Below are positions 37,743-47,203 of a stretch of 64,000 nucleotides of DNA, piece after piece. Source of the stretch: Rhizomicrobium electricum (GTDB taxonomy: Bacteria; Pseudomonadota; Alphaproteobacteria; Micropepsales; Micropepsaceae). A model generated the notes under the pieces. The model saw only the letters and a program-made list of their open reading frames with translations, was not told the DNA's origin and did no database searches. Position 1 is the stretch's first letter. Every line of letters starts with the position of its first letter. The DNA lies in NCBI RefSeq assembly GCF_011762045.1, contig NZ_JAASQS010000001.1:459868-523867 (forward strand), read 5' to 3'. A program made the position numbers and the translations under genes.

Positions 37743-37923
37743 CGCTGTCATCCCCGGCCGAAGCCGCAAAGCGGCGAAGGGGAAGGGGACCCAGGTGCCC
37801 GAACAAATTCAGCGTCGACGATCCAGCAAAAACCTATGCCCCTTTTTCGGCATCGTGCCGATGTCGCGACCTGGGTCCCCTTCCCCTCGCTGCGCTGCGC
37901 TTGCTCCGCCGGGGATGACAGCG
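37743..37923. repeat. 181-bp long palindromic intergenic element
   Basis: The outer arms CGCTGTCATCCCCGGC (37743-37758) and GCCGGGGATGACAGCG (37908-37923) are perfect 16-bp complements. An inner 18-bp pair (37779-37796 and 37869-37886, GGGGAAGGGGACCCAGGT) is also perfect. The whole insert fills the gap between convergent GH79 and mutL genes. It belongs to the same family as 24703-24839, recognisable by TCATxCCCGGC...GGGACCCA. No reading frame or transposase lies within, so it is a non-autonomous repeat. Confidence 0.88.
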
Positions 37924-37945
37924 ACGGTGCGATGAGGACGGCGTC

Positions 37946-39742
37946 TCACCGTCTCCCGAACAGCTTCTCGATATCGGCGAGTTTCAATTCGACGTAGGTC
38001 GGGCGGCCGTGGTTGCATTGGCCGCTGTGGGGCGTGCGTTCCATTTCGCGCAGCAGCGCATTCATTTCGTCGGCGGTGAGGCGGCGGCCGGCGCGTACAC
38101 TGGTGTGGCAGGCAAGCGTGCCCGCTACCGCTTCCAACCGCTCTTTCAGCGACAGCGCGGCGCCGGTCTCGGCGATGTCGTCGGCGAGATCGCGCAACAG
38201 GCCCTTCACGTCCATCTGGCCCAGCATCGCAGGCGTTTCGCGCACCAGCACCGCATCGGGACCGAAGGCTTCGACCACCAAGCCCAGTTCCGCCAACTCG
38301 GCGGCGCGGCCGACGACGCGCGCAGCTTCCGCCGGATCGAGATCGACCACCTCCGGCACCAGCAATGGCTGACGGGCGATGCCGCCCTCCTCCATCTGCT
38401 TCTTCATGCGCTCGTAGGTCAGGCGCTCGTGCGCGGCATGCTGGTCGACGATGACGATGCCGTCCGCCGTCTGCGTCACGATATAGGTCTCGTGCAATTG
38501 CGCCCGCGCGGCGCCGAGCGGGGTCGCGACCTCTTCCGGCGGCGGCGGTTCGATGGTCGACGGCTCCACGCGCGCCGCGGGCGCGAAGGGCGATTGGAAA
38601 TCGCGGCTCGCGTCGTAGGCGGCCGGAGCGCGATACGACGGGATCGACTGCCCCGGCAGCGACGGCTGGTATTCATACCCCGTATGCGGCTTCAAGGCGG
38701 CGAGCGCATCGGAAGCAACCGTGGTGGACGCCTGATGACCGGCGGCGTGAATGGCGTTCTTCAACGCCGAGACGATCAGTCCACGGACCAATCCGGCATC
38801 GCGGAACCGCACTTCGGTCTTGGCGGGGTGGACGTTGACGTCGACGAACGCCGGATCGCAGGAGAGAAACAGCGCCAGCGCCGGATGACGGTCGCGCGCC
38901 AGGAAATCGGCATAGGCGCCGCGCACCGCCCCGATCAGCAGCTTGTCGCGCACCGGACGGCCGTTGACGAACAGGAACTGCATCTGCGCATTGGCGCGGT
39001 TGTAGGTCGGCACGCCCGCGAAACCCGCCAGCGAAAGCCCTTCCCGTCCCGTCGTCACCGGCACCGCATTGGCGGCAAATTCGCGCCCCATGATGCGCGA
39101 CAGGCGCTTCAACTGCCCCTCAAAGAGAACGTCTTCGGCCGGAAGATCGAGAACCTCGCGCCCATCCAGCGTCAGCGAGAACGCGACATCGGGGCGGGCC
39201 ATGGCGAGGCGCTTGAGCGTGTCGTGGATCGCGAGGTCTTCGGACCGCGCCGACTTCATGAACTTCAGCCGCGCCGGCGTGGCGTAGAACAGCTCGCGCA
39301 CTTCCACCCGCGTCCCCGATTGGCCGTTGGCGAGAAAACCGGCCGGACGAGGCCCCACGATATGTCCGCCATCGACGCCGACGCCATGGGCTTCGCTGTC
39401 CTTGGTGCGGCTGACGATGGAGAGCCGCGCCACGGCGCCGATCGAGGGCAACGCTTCGCCGCGGAAACCCATGGTGACGATGTGGGAAAGATCGTCGGCG
39501 GGCAGTTTCGAGGTGGCGTGGCGTTCGACCGCCAGCACCAGATCGTCGGCGCTCATGCCCTCGCCGTCGTCCTCCACCAGGATCAGATCGGCGCCGCCGT
39601 TCGAGGCCGACACCGCAATGCGGTGCGCGCCGGCGTCGAGCGCGTTTTCGACCAGTTCCTTGACGGCACTGGCGGGACGCTCGACCACCTCGCCCGCGGC
39701 GATGCGGTTGATGGTGCCTTCGGTGAGACGGCGGATTTTCAT
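37946..39742 (-). CDS. mutL: DNA mismatch repair protein MutL
   Basis: This 598-residue MutL links mismatch recognition by MutS to strand removal. The GHKL ATPase motifs are intact: [27 protein letters not shown] at the N-terminus (E and N of ATP site), DDGEGM and [13 protein letters not shown]. The C-terminal dimerisation domain (from about 410) ends with [15 protein letters not shown]. That region shows no clear DQHAxxE(x)4E endonuclease motif, but [16 protein letters not shown] is present near 425, a form close to it. It follows the M16 genes by 28 nt and is the last gene of the leftward ileS cluster. Confidence 0.96.
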   Translation of the reverse strand: MKIRRLTEGTINRIAAGEVVERPASAVKELVENALDAGAHRIAVSASNGGADLILVEDDGEGMSADDLVLAVERHATSKLPADDLSHIVTMGFRGEALPSIGAVARLSIVSRTKDSEAHGVGVDGGHIVGPRPAGFLANGQSGTRVEVRELFYATPARLKFMKSARSEDLAIHDTLKRLAMARPDVAFSLTLDGREVLDLPAEDVLFEGQLKRLSRIMGREFAANAVPVTTGREGLSLAGFAGVPTYNRANAQMQFLFVNGRPVRDKLLIGAVRGAYADFLARDRHPALALFLSCDPAFVDVNVHPAKTEVRFRDAGLVRGLIVSALKNAIHAAGHQASTTVASDALAALKPHTGYEYQPSLPGQSIPSYRAPAAYDASRDFQSPFAPAARVEPSTIEPPPPEEVATPLGAARAQLHETYIVTQTADGIVIVDQHAAHERLTYERMKKQMEEGGIARQPLLVPEVVDLDPAEAARVVGRAAELAELGLVVEAFGPDAVLVRETPAMLGQMDVKGLLRDLADDIAETGAALSLKERLEAVAGTLACHTSVRAGRRLTADEMNALLREMERTPHSGQCNHGRPTYVELKLADIEKLFGRR

Positions 39743-39770
39743 GGGGTGCAGCTTAGCGGATTCGGGCGCG

Positions 39771-41093
39771 TTACTGCGAATCCGCCGGTTCGGTGTTGCC
39801 GCTCGTCAAAGACCCTGCCACCACGATGGTCAGCCGTCCCGGATCGAACAGGCTGTGGGCGACGCGGCGAACGTCGGCGAGCGAAACGGCATTGATGAGC
39901 GCGGCGCGGCGGTCGAGATAATCGAGCGGCAGGCCGAGAACCTGGAATGCGTTGAGCTGGGCCGCGATGTCGGCATTGGACGTGAACGACAGCGGGAACG
40001 AGCCGTTGAGATAGAGCTTGGCGTCGTTCAGCTCCTGCTGCGTCGGGCCGTCGGCGGCGAATTTGCGCATGGTCTCGCGCACCGCCGCGATGGTCTGGCG
40101 CACGGCGCTTTTGCGGGTCGAAACCGCCCCCATCAACAGACCGGCGCGGCGGTAGGGCACCAGATCGGTGACGACGTCGTAGGTGAGGCCGCGGTTCTCG
40201 CGCAGTTCGCGGGTCAGGCGCGACCCCGATCCGGCACCGCCGAGAATGTAGTTGGCGATCATCGCGGCGATGTAGTCGCGATCCTGGCGCAGCGGACCGG
40301 GCTGGCCGAACACCACCGCCGGCTGCGGCACGTCCATCGGCAGAATATGCAGGCCGGGCGCACCGGGCCGGTAAGGCCACGGCGGCAGCGTCGGCGTGGT
40401 GTCGGCGAGCGTGCCGAACGCGGATTGGATCAGGCCCGACAGCACTGCCGGCGTGACGTCGCCCGCCACCGCAATCTTGAGGTCGCCGCGCACCCAATGG
40501 GTCTTGGCGAAGGCGCGCAGATCCTGCGCCGAAATCGAAGCCAGTCCGCGGGTGTCGCCGTCGGCCGGGCGGCCGTACGTGTACGGACCGAAATAGAGGC
40601 TGTAGAAACCGCGCTCGGCGACCGTGGACGGATCCTCGCGGCCGAGATCGAGTTCCTGCATCATTTGCAGCCGCACGCGCGTCACCGCATCGGGATCGAA
40701 ACGGGGCTTCGACAGCGCCAGTCCCAAAAGGCGGAACGCTTCCTTGGCGTTCGACGACAGCGTGGTGAGGCGGATCGTCAGCGTATCGCGCGACGGCAGG
40801 ATTTCGAGCTTGATGCCGTGGGCGGCGAGTTCGGTCTGGAACTCCTCCGCATTCATCCGCCCGGCACCTTCGTTGAGGCAATAGGCGGCGAGCGCGGCCA
40901 TGCCGGACTTGCCGGACGGATCGTAGATGGCGCCGGCCGGGAACGTCGCGCTCAGCGCGATCACCGGAATGGTGTGATCCTCGGAATGCCACACCACCAC
41001 GCCGGGCAGGACATCGACCGGCTTCACCTTGGCTGCCGATGCCGGAACCAGCATCACGAGCGCCAGAAGCAGTGCGGCCAGTCGCCCGATCAT
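39771..41093 (-). CDS. M16 peptidase family protein, non-catalytic partner
   Basis: This 440-residue exported protein (signal [20 protein letters not shown]) has the two M16-type repeats but lacks the zinc motif HxxEH; the expected place reads [14 protein letters not shown]. The second-half Arg/Tyr substrate motif [14 protein letters not shown] is kept. It is thus the partner that completes the active chamber of the upstream M16 peptidase. The start ATG overlaps the upstream stop by 4 nt, which ensures equal synthesis. This pair is conserved behind lspA/DUF3035 in alphaproteobacteria. Confidence 0.9.
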   Translation of the reverse strand: MIGRLAALLLALVMLVPASAAKVKPVDVLPGVVVWHSEDHTIPVIALSATFPAGAIYDPSGKSGMAALAAYCLNEGAGRMNAEEFQTELAAHGIKLEILPSRDTLTIRLTTLSSNAKEAFRLLGLALSKPRFDPDAVTRVRLQMMQELDLGREDPSTVAERGFYSLYFGPYTYGRPADGDTRGLASISAQDLRAFAKTHWVRGDLKIAVAGDVTPAVLSGLIQSAFGTLADTTPTLPPWPYRPGAPGLHILPMDVPQPAVVFGQPGPLRQDRDYIAAMIANYILGGAGSGSRLTRELRENRGLTYDVVTDLVPYRRAGLLMGAVSTRKSAVRQTIAAVRETMRKFAADGPTQQELNDAKLYLNGSFPLSFTSNADIAAQLNAFQVLGLPLDYLDRRAALINAVSLADVRRVAHSLFDPGRLTIVVAGSLTSGNTEPADSQ

Positions 41094-42460
41094 CGCGGTA
41101 AGAGGTAAGCCGTAACGGCTTCGTTGCGGTTGAGACCTTCGGCGGCGGCATCCTGCAGCGCCTTCGGCTTCACACCCTGAATGCGCACCGGCCATTGCTG
41201 CACGTCGTATCCGGTCAGCCCCACCGCCAGCGCGCGGGCGTAGGCCGAGGCCATCTCGAACTGGCTGTCGCGCGTGAACGCCGCTCCGGCCACGAGTTGC
41301 GCCTTGGCCCGCAGAAGTTCGGGCTTCGACGGCTGATGGTGGGCATAGAAGCCGATCACTTCGTCGACCCCGCGCTCGAGCGCATCGAGCGAAACACCGG
41401 GACGCGGCGTCACGCTGATCGAGAACTGGCCGTTGTCGCGGGCATAGCCGTCGTAGCTGGCCGAGGCATCGGTCGCGATCCGCCGTTCGACCACCAGACG
41501 GCGATAGAGCGCCGAAGTGGCGTCGCCGCCCAACAGGCGCGCGAACACTTCCAGCGCCTCGGCCTCGCCGGGAGCGCCTTCGGCATAGCTCGCGACGCGA
41601 TAGAGCCTGAGCAGCAGCGGCACCTTGGCGTCCTTGCGGTTCACCACGATGCGGCTTTCGCCCATACGCCGCGGCTGGGCGTAATCGACCCGCGCCACCA
41701 GATCGCGCGCCGGAAGAGGCCCGAACTCGGACTCGGCCACCTGGCGCACTTCGTCGGCGGTGACGTCGCCCGCCACGATCAGGATCGCGTTGTTGGGCGC
41801 GTAATGGCGGCGATAGAAGTTTTCCGCCTCGGCGCGGCCGATGCGGCGGATTTCGTCGGGCCAGCCGATCACCGGGCGGCCGTAAGGATGCGAAAGATAG
41901 AGCGCGGCCTGGGCCTGCTCCAGCACCAGCGCCTGCGGATCGCTATCGACGCGCAGGCGGCGCTCCTCGGCCACCACGTCGCGCTCGGCCATCACCGCGC
42001 TCTCGGACAGATCGAGATTGATCATGCGGTCGGCTTCGAGATGGGCAATGAGCCTCAGCTTGTCGCGCGAAATCTGCTCGTGGAAGACGGTGTAGTCGTG
42101 GGTGGTGAAGGCGTTGTCGTCGCCGCCGTTGCGCGCGATGGTCTGCGAGAAGCCGCCGCCGGTTACCGCGCGGGTGCCGCGGAACATCATGTGCTCGAAG
42201 AAATGCGCGAGGCCAGAGATGCCGGGCGGGTCGTCGACCGCGCCGACCTTGTAGACCACCATCTGGGTCACGACCGGCGCGCGGCGATCGGGCACCACCA
42301 CGACCTGGAGGCCGTTCTGCAGCACGAACTGGAACGTCTTGCCCGAGGATGCGGTTTTGGCGGCAACCGGCCCCTTCGCGCCTGCGGTCGGCACGCCGAG
42401 CAGCGGCAGGGCGAGAAGTCCCGTCCAAACGCTTCTCCGGCTATACTTGGCGCTCCGCAT
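41090..42460 (-). CDS. M16 zinc peptidase, catalytic subunit
   Basis: This 456-residue exported protein carries the inverted zinc motif HFFEH (in GLAHFFEHMMFRGT) and the distal Glu in MAERDVVAEERR, so it is an active M16 (pitrilysin/PqqL-like) peptidase. The signal peptide follows MRSAKYSRRSVWTG, which has basic residues. AGGA precedes the ATG. It is 90 nt downstream of the DUF3035 gene and overlaps its non-catalytic partner. It likely degrades peptides in the periplasm. Confidence 0.92.
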   Translation of the reverse strand: MRSAKYSRRSVWTGLLALPLLGVPTAGAKGPVAAKTASSGKTFQFVLQNGLQVVVVPDRRAPVVTQMVVYKVGAVDDPPGISGLAHFFEHMMFRGTRAVTGGGFSQTIARNGGDDNAFTTHDYTVFHEQISRDKLRLIAHLEADRMINLDLSESAVMAERDVVAEERRLRVDSDPQALVLEQAQAALYLSHPYGRPVIGWPDEIRRIGRAEAENFYRRHYAPNNAILIVAGDVTADEVRQVAESEFGPLPARDLVARVDYAQPRRMGESRIVVNRKDAKVPLLLRLYRVASYAEGAPGEAEALEVFARLLGGDATSALYRRLVVERRIATDASASYDGYARDNGQFSISVTPRPGVSLDALERGVDEVIGFYAHHQPSKPELLRAKAQLVAGAAFTRDSQFEMASAYARALAVGLTGYDVQQWPVRIQGVKPKALQDAAAEGLNRNEAVTAYLLPR

Positions 42461-42550
42461 TAGAATCGTTCCTGAAGGGACGCCGCGTTGTGGTAGCGCA
42501 AAACGCCGCTCCGAAGAACGGCGATTTACATGCCAGCGGCGTGCGCGGAT

Positions 42551-43135
42551 TTAGAACCAGTCGAACCAGCCGTCGAACCAGCCCTTGTCTTCCTTGGGCG
42601 GCGGCGGCGGAGCGGCGGGCTTGGCGCCCGGCGCGGGGGCCTGACCGGCGCGCTGCTCTTCGATCTTCTTGGCTTCCTTGTCGGCGTCGAGCGCCTGGCC
42701 TTCGTCGGTCTTCGGCTTCTGCCAGAACAGGATGTCCTTGGTGAAGCCGTCGTCGGTGGCGACCGTGTTCTTGTAGTCCGAGGCCAGATTCTGGTGAATC
42801 TGCGGATCGATGTTCTGCACCTTGGCGTTGGCGAGGACCATTTTCTCGGTCTCGCTGAAGGTGCTGGGCAGCTGGGCGGCGATCGTGGCCGGATCGTTGC
42901 CGAACAGCGCGCCTTCGGCGGCTTCGGTGGGATCGACCTGATTGGTCGGCACGGCGCCCGGACGCGGCGGCTGAAGATTGTAATCCGGCGGGATCACCAG
43001 CGGCGCCTTGGTCGTCACGGCGAATTCGTCGGGCGCGCTCTTGTCCATGCCGGCGGCCGAACGGAGCGTATCGCAGCCCGTCAACGCCGTGGCCGCAACC
43101 GCGAGCGCGAGTGCCGCGCGCAAACCGTTCTTCAT
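42551..43135 (-). CDS. DUF3035 outer-membrane lipoprotein (BamF-like)
   Basis: This 194-residue lipoprotein has lipobox LTGC and the family stretch VIPPDYNLQPPRPG. The DUF3035 family in alphaproteobacteria includes BamF, a lipoprotein of the outer-membrane beta-barrel assembly machine. The C-terminal tail is Pro/Ala-rich then KGWFDGWFDWF, an unusual aromatic end. CAGGAG precedes the ATG at 43135. It starts 2 nt after lspA stops, so both are translated together; LspA is the peptidase that would process it. Confidence 0.88.
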   Translation of the reverse strand: MKNGLRAALALAVAATALTGCDTLRSAAGMDKSAPDEFAVTTKAPLVIPPDYNLQPPRPGAVPTNQVDPTEAAEGALFGNDPATIAAQLPSTFSETEKMVLANAKVQNIDPQIHQNLASDYKNTVATDDGFTKDILFWQKPKTDEGQALDADKEAKKIEEQRAGQAPAPGAKPAAPPPPPKEDKGWFDGWFDWF

Positions 43136-43137
43136 AC

Positions 43138-43653
43138 CTACTTCTCCTGTCCCTGGTCGGACCCGGTCACTCCGGGGGCCTCGGGCTTCATCAAGGCATC
43201 GTACAATAGAGCAATCACGCCAAAGGTGATTGCGGCATCTGCGACGTTGAAGACGTAAAAACTGTAACCAAACGCGTGAAGTTGGATGAAATCCGCCACT
43301 TTGCCGTAAACCAAACGATCGATCAGGTTGCCCAGCGCCCCCCCGATCACCATGCCGAGACCGAGCGCAATCACGGTTTTCCTGGCGAACCACAACCACC
43401 AGCACAGAACGCCGACCGCCACCATCTGAAACGTCGCCAGAAAGACGGTGCCTTCGACGCTGGAGGCCGGAAACAAACCAAGACTGATGCCAGGATTCCA
43501 GACCATGACCAGATTAAAAAACGGCAACACCTGGATGGCGGAGCCGGGGGTCATGTGAATGAAGTCGACGCCGTAAAGCAGCGTCATCTTCGAAGCCTGA
43601 TCGAGCGCAAAAGTCGCTCCCGCGACCAACAGCCCGGCATCTCGCTTGTTCAT
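43138..43653 (-). CDS. lspA: Lipoprotein signal peptidase (signal peptidase II)
   Basis: This 171-residue inner-membrane aspartic peptidase removes signal peptides of diacylated prolipoproteins. Four hydrophobic helices are seen. The catalytic Asp residues are in GNLIDRLVYGKVADFI and FNVADAAITFG. The conserved NxG segment is VWNPGISLGLF. The frame extends upstream in a different context; the ATG at 43653 fits. It lies 17 nt after ileS, the classic ileS-lspA pairing. Confidence 0.94.
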   Translation of the reverse strand: MNKRDAGLLVAGATFALDQASKMTLLYGVDFIHMTPGSAIQVLPFFNLVMVWNPGISLGLFPASSVEGTVFLATFQMVAVGVLCWWLWFARKTVIALGLGMVIGGALGNLIDRLVYGKVADFIQLHAFGYSFYVFNVADAAITFGVIALLYDALMKPEAPGVTGSDQGQEK

Positions 43654-43670
43654 TCGGCCCCCTCGCCCGC

Positions 43671-46565
43671 TTATCCCACCGCGTCCGCGCAACGATGGCA
43701 CAGATCGGGGTGCTCCGGAACTTCCCCTACTTCCGGTAGAACACGCCAGCAACGCGCGCATTTGTCGCCCTGGGCGGCACGGAAGACGGTGGCCGCGCCC
43801 GGCACGTCCGGCAGACGGAAGGCGTCGGCAGGCGCTTGTCCGGTCGCCACTTCGGCCCCCGAGGTGATCGAGATCTCGGCCAGATCCAAGCCGGCGAACA
43901 GGGCCGCGTCGGCGGCGTCTTCGACATAGAGCACCGGATCGGCCTCGAGGCTGGCGCCGATGACCTTGTTCTTGCGCTGCAGTTCGAGCGCACCGGTGAT
44001 GACCCGGCGCAGGCTGCGGATGCGATTCCACTTCTCGATCAACGCCGGATCGGCCCACTCGGCCGGGGTCTCGGCGAAGAGCTGCAGATGCACGCTCTCG
44101 TTCGGATAGCGCAGGGTCCAGGCTTCTTCCATGGTGAAGCACAGGATCGGCGCCAGCCACGTCACGACGCGGCGGAAGATTTCGTCGGTGACCGTGCGCG
44201 AAGCGCGGCGGCGGACCGAGGTCGCCTTGTCGCAATAGAGCGCATCCTTGCGGATGTCGAAATAGAACGCCGACAGCTCGTTGGTGCAGAAACTGAAGAC
44301 GGTGTTGAAGACGCGGTTGAAGTCGTAGTCCGCGTAGCCCTTCTTCACCAGCGCGTCGATCTCGGCGAGCTTGGCGACGATATAGCGTTCCAGCTCCGGC
44401 ATTTCCGACACGGCGATGCGTTCGGATTCTTCGAAACCGGCGAGATTCGCCAGCATGAAGCGGATCGTGTTGCGCAGGCGCCGGTAGGCGTCGACATTGG
44501 CTTTGATGATCTCGCCGCCGATGCGCAGGTCTTCGGTGAAGTCCGACGATGCCGCCCACAGCCGCAGGATGTCGGCGCCGTTCTGATCGGCGATGGTCTG
44601 CGGCAGCACCACGTTGCCGATCGACTTCGACATCTTGTAGCCCTTCTCGTCGAGCACGAACCCGTGCGTGAGAACGGCCTTGTAGGGCGGATGGCCTTTG
44701 GTGGCGCAGCCTTCAAGCAGCGACGACTGGAACCAGCCGCGATGCTGGTCGGAGCCTTCGAGATAGAGGTCGGCCTGATCGGCTTGCGGCCAATGGCTGT
44801 CGACCGGCTGCTCGACGGTGAAGACGTGGGTCGATCCGGAATCGAACCAGACATCCAGGATATCTTTCACCTGCTCGTAATCGTCGGGGTTCTTGCCTTC
44901 ACCGAGGAAGCGCGAGGCCGGCGAATTGAACCACGCATCGGCGCCCTCGGCCTTGAAGGCTTCGAGGATGCGGGCGTTGACCGCTTTGTCGTTGAGGATT
45001 TCGCCAGTCGCCTTGACCACGAAGATCGCCAGCGGCACGCCCCAGGCGCGCTGACGCGACAGCACCCAGTCGGGACGGCCTTCGACCATCGAGCCGATAC
45101 GGTTCGCACCCGCGGCAGGATAGAAACGCGTTGCCGCAAGGCCTTCCATCGCGAGCTGGCGCAGCGTCTTGCCGGCGCGGAACGGCTTGTCCATCGCCGC
45201 GAACCATTGCGGCGTGGCGCGGAAGATCACCGGCGCCTTCGACCGCCACGAATGCGGATACTGGTGGCGCAGCGAGCCCTTGGCGAGAAGCTTGCCGGAT
45301 TCGATGAGCTGCTTGATGACGGCGCCGTTGGCGTCGCCTTCCTTCTTGCCGTCGCGCGACAGGATGTACTTACCAGCGAACACCGGCACTTCCGGCGCAA
45401 AGGCGCCATCGGCGGTGATGACGCGGAAGGCGTCGGGATGCTTGGCGGGATAGTTCGGATCATTTTTAAGCACTATCTCGAAGTCATCTTCGCCGTGTCC
45501 AGGTGCAGTATGCACAAAGCCCGTACCGGTATCGTCCGTGACGTGTTCACCCGCCAGAAGCGGCACATCGAAGCCGTAATAGGGATCAAGTTCGCGGAAC
45601 GGATGAGCGCAATGGATCGTCGACGGATCGACTTCGGCCACACACTTGATCTCGATTTTGGCGTGGCTAGCGGTCTGATCAGCCAGCGCATCGGAGAGGA
45701 ACAGCAGCTCACCTTTCGAAGCAAGCGCTCCCTCGCTTGCATCAACAACCTCGAACAAACTGTAAGTCATCTTCGGTGAGTAGCAGATGGCGCGGTTACC
45801 GGGGATGGTCCACGGGGTAGTCGTCCAGATGACTACGCTCAGGCTTTTCTCGGGACGATCCTTAAGCAACCCAGCCCTCACCACCGGGAATTTCACATAG
45901 ATCGTCGGCGAGGTTTTCTCGTGGTACTCGATCTCGGCTTCGGCGAGCGCGGTCTTTTCCACCGGCGACCACATCACCGGACGGAAGCCGCGGTAAAGCA
46001 GACCCACATCCACGAACTTATGCAACTCGCCCGCGATGGTCGCTTCGGCGGCGAAGTTCATCGTGGTGTAGGGATGGGCCCACTCGGCCATCACGCCCAT
46101 GCGCTTGAACTGGCCGCGCTGGACGTCGATCCACTTCAGCGCGAATTCGCGGCAGTCCTTGCGCAGCTGGTCGATCGGAACCGAATCCTTCGACTTGCCG
46201 CTGGCGCGGTATTTCTCTTCGATCTTCCATTCGATCGGCAGGCCGTGGCAGTCCCAGCCCGGAACGTAGGGCGCGTCCTTGCCCATCATGGTCTGCGAGC
46301 GGATGACGAAATCCTTGAGGATCTTGTTCAGACCCGTGCCGGAGTGGATCTCGCCGTTGGCGTAGGGCGGGCCGTCGTGGAGGATGAACTGCGGGCGGCC
46401 CTTGGCGGCGGCGCGGATGCGGCCGTAGAGGTCTTCGGCCTCCCACTTGGCGAGCCACTTGGGCTCGGCCTGGGGCAGGCCCGCTTTCATCGGGAAATCG
46501 GTCTGGGGCAGGAACAGCGTGGCGCGATAGTCTTTCGCGCCGGTTTGGTCAGAATCTTTCGACAT
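43671..46565 (-). CDS. ileS: Isoleucyl-tRNA synthetase
   Basis: This 964-residue class I synthetase charges tRNA-Ile. The HIGH-type motif is PPYANGEIHSGTG with editing domain CP1 (roughly 200-400) following, and the KMSKS motif is in GYKMSKSIGN. The C-terminal zinc finger CARCW...CHRC is present, which marks the bacterial type sensitive to mupirocin. It is the first gene of the leftward cluster ileS-lspA-DUF3035-M16-M16-mutL. A hairpin lies in its leader. Confidence 0.97.
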   Translation of the reverse strand: MSKDSDQTGAKDYRATLFLPQTDFPMKAGLPQAEPKWLAKWEAEDLYGRIRAAAKGRPQFILHDGPPYANGEIHSGTGLNKILKDFVIRSQTMMGKDAPYVPGWDCHGLPIEWKIEEKYRASGKSKDSVPIDQLRKDCREFALKWIDVQRGQFKRMGVMAEWAHPYTTMNFAAEATIAGELHKFVDVGLLYRGFRPVMWSPVEKTALAEAEIEYHEKTSPTIYVKFPVVRAGLLKDRPEKSLSVVIWTTTPWTIPGNRAICYSPKMTYSLFEVVDASEGALASKGELLFLSDALADQTASHAKIEIKCVAEVDPSTIHCAHPFRELDPYYGFDVPLLAGEHVTDDTGTGFVHTAPGHGEDDFEIVLKNDPNYPAKHPDAFRVITADGAFAPEVPVFAGKYILSRDGKKEGDANGAVIKQLIESGKLLAKGSLRHQYPHSWRSKAPVIFRATPQWFAAMDKPFRAGKTLRQLAMEGLAATRFYPAAGANRIGSMVEGRPDWVLSRQRAWGVPLAIFVVKATGEILNDKAVNARILEAFKAEGADAWFNSPASRFLGEGKNPDDYEQVKDILDVWFDSGSTHVFTVEQPVDSHWPQADQADLYLEGSDQHRGWFQSSLLEGCATKGHPPYKAVLTHGFVLDEKGYKMSKSIGNVVLPQTIADQNGADILRLWAASSDFTEDLRIGGEIIKANVDAYRRLRNTIRFMLANLAGFEESERIAVSEMPELERYIVAKLAEIDALVKKGYADYDFNRVFNTVFSFCTNELSAFYFDIRKDALYCDKATSVRRRASRTVTDEIFRRVVTWLAPILCFTMEEAWTLRYPNESVHLQLFAETPAEWADPALIEKWNRIRSLRRVITGALELQRKNKVIGASLEADPVLYVEDAADAALFAGLDLAEISITSGAEVATGQAPADAFRLPDVPGAATVFRAAQGDKCARCWRVLPEVGEVPEHPDLCHRCADAVG

Positions 46566-46602
46566 TTTCGGCCTTGGCGGTGGTTAGGTTGGGGTGCGGC
46601 AT

Positions 46603-46632
46603 CCCGGTCTCCGGTGAACTCACGGAGCCGGG
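46603..46632 (-). promoter_or_regulatory. Bulged hairpin in the ileS 5' leader
   Basis: CCCGG, CTCC and GTG on the left pair with CAC, GGAG and CCGGG on the right with single-base bulges and a 4-nt AACT loop, giving 12 bp. It lies about 40 nt upstream of the ileS start. No T-box specifier pattern is apparent, so a simple leader structure or mRNA stabiliser is the modest interpretation. The rest of the 312-nt gap to 46878 shows no gene. Confidence 0.35.
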
Positions 46633-46877
46633 CGGCGAATTCGCTCTTTCAGCCGGGAATCCAACACGTTTTTCCGCCTTCCACAGGGAAAGGGGCCTTC
46701 TAGCAGGGGGATGGCGACGGGTCAAAACCTCTGCATCCAGTGTGGGATGAAACCGGCGCAATCACCCGCCCCGCACGCCGGGAGTAGATCACAAGAACAC
46801 AACAAGAACGGCCAAGAGAGTGCAGCCGGCGTTCTGGTAGTATGAATCTCGGGTGCAGCACCGGGCACTGGAGGCAC

Positions 46878-47141
46878 ATGAAACAGGCTTTGCTTATCGC
46901 GATTGGCGCAATGGTCGGCGCAACGCTTCTAACGATGTTCTTTCTTCCGGCATGCGTCGGCATTGTGGCCAGCGATTACTGCATGCCGCTCTCGAGCGCA
47001 TTTATACCTCTGCTCAGTCGGCTAGGTTCTGAGGGCGGTGCTCCGGGTGTCTTTCAATCGGTTTGGCTTGGATACTTCACCCTGCTCGTCATCGTTTTGA
47101 CTGGCATTGCCTTGATCAGGCGGGCGCGCCCGCGACGATAA
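46878..47141 (+). CDS. Small hypothetical membrane protein
   Basis: This 87-residue protein has two hydrophobic segments (about 3-24 and 58-79) separated by a loop with two Cys, and ends in basic RRARPRR. GGAGG precedes the ATG at 46878, so this start is preferred over 46842. I recognise no family. It is the first gene of the poorly characterised stretch between ileS and ribF. Topology suggests both ends in the cytoplasm, by the positive-inside rule. Confidence 0.6.
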   Translation: MKQALLIAIGAMVGATLLTMFFLPACVGIVASDYCMPLSSAFIPLLSRLGSEGGAPGVFQSVWLGYFTLLVIVLTGIALIRRARPRR

Positions 47142-47203
47142 TGCAGACCGTGGCGGCGCGCCGGGAAATATACTGGCCCGGCTCGAACTGGTCGGGGGGC
47201 TTG

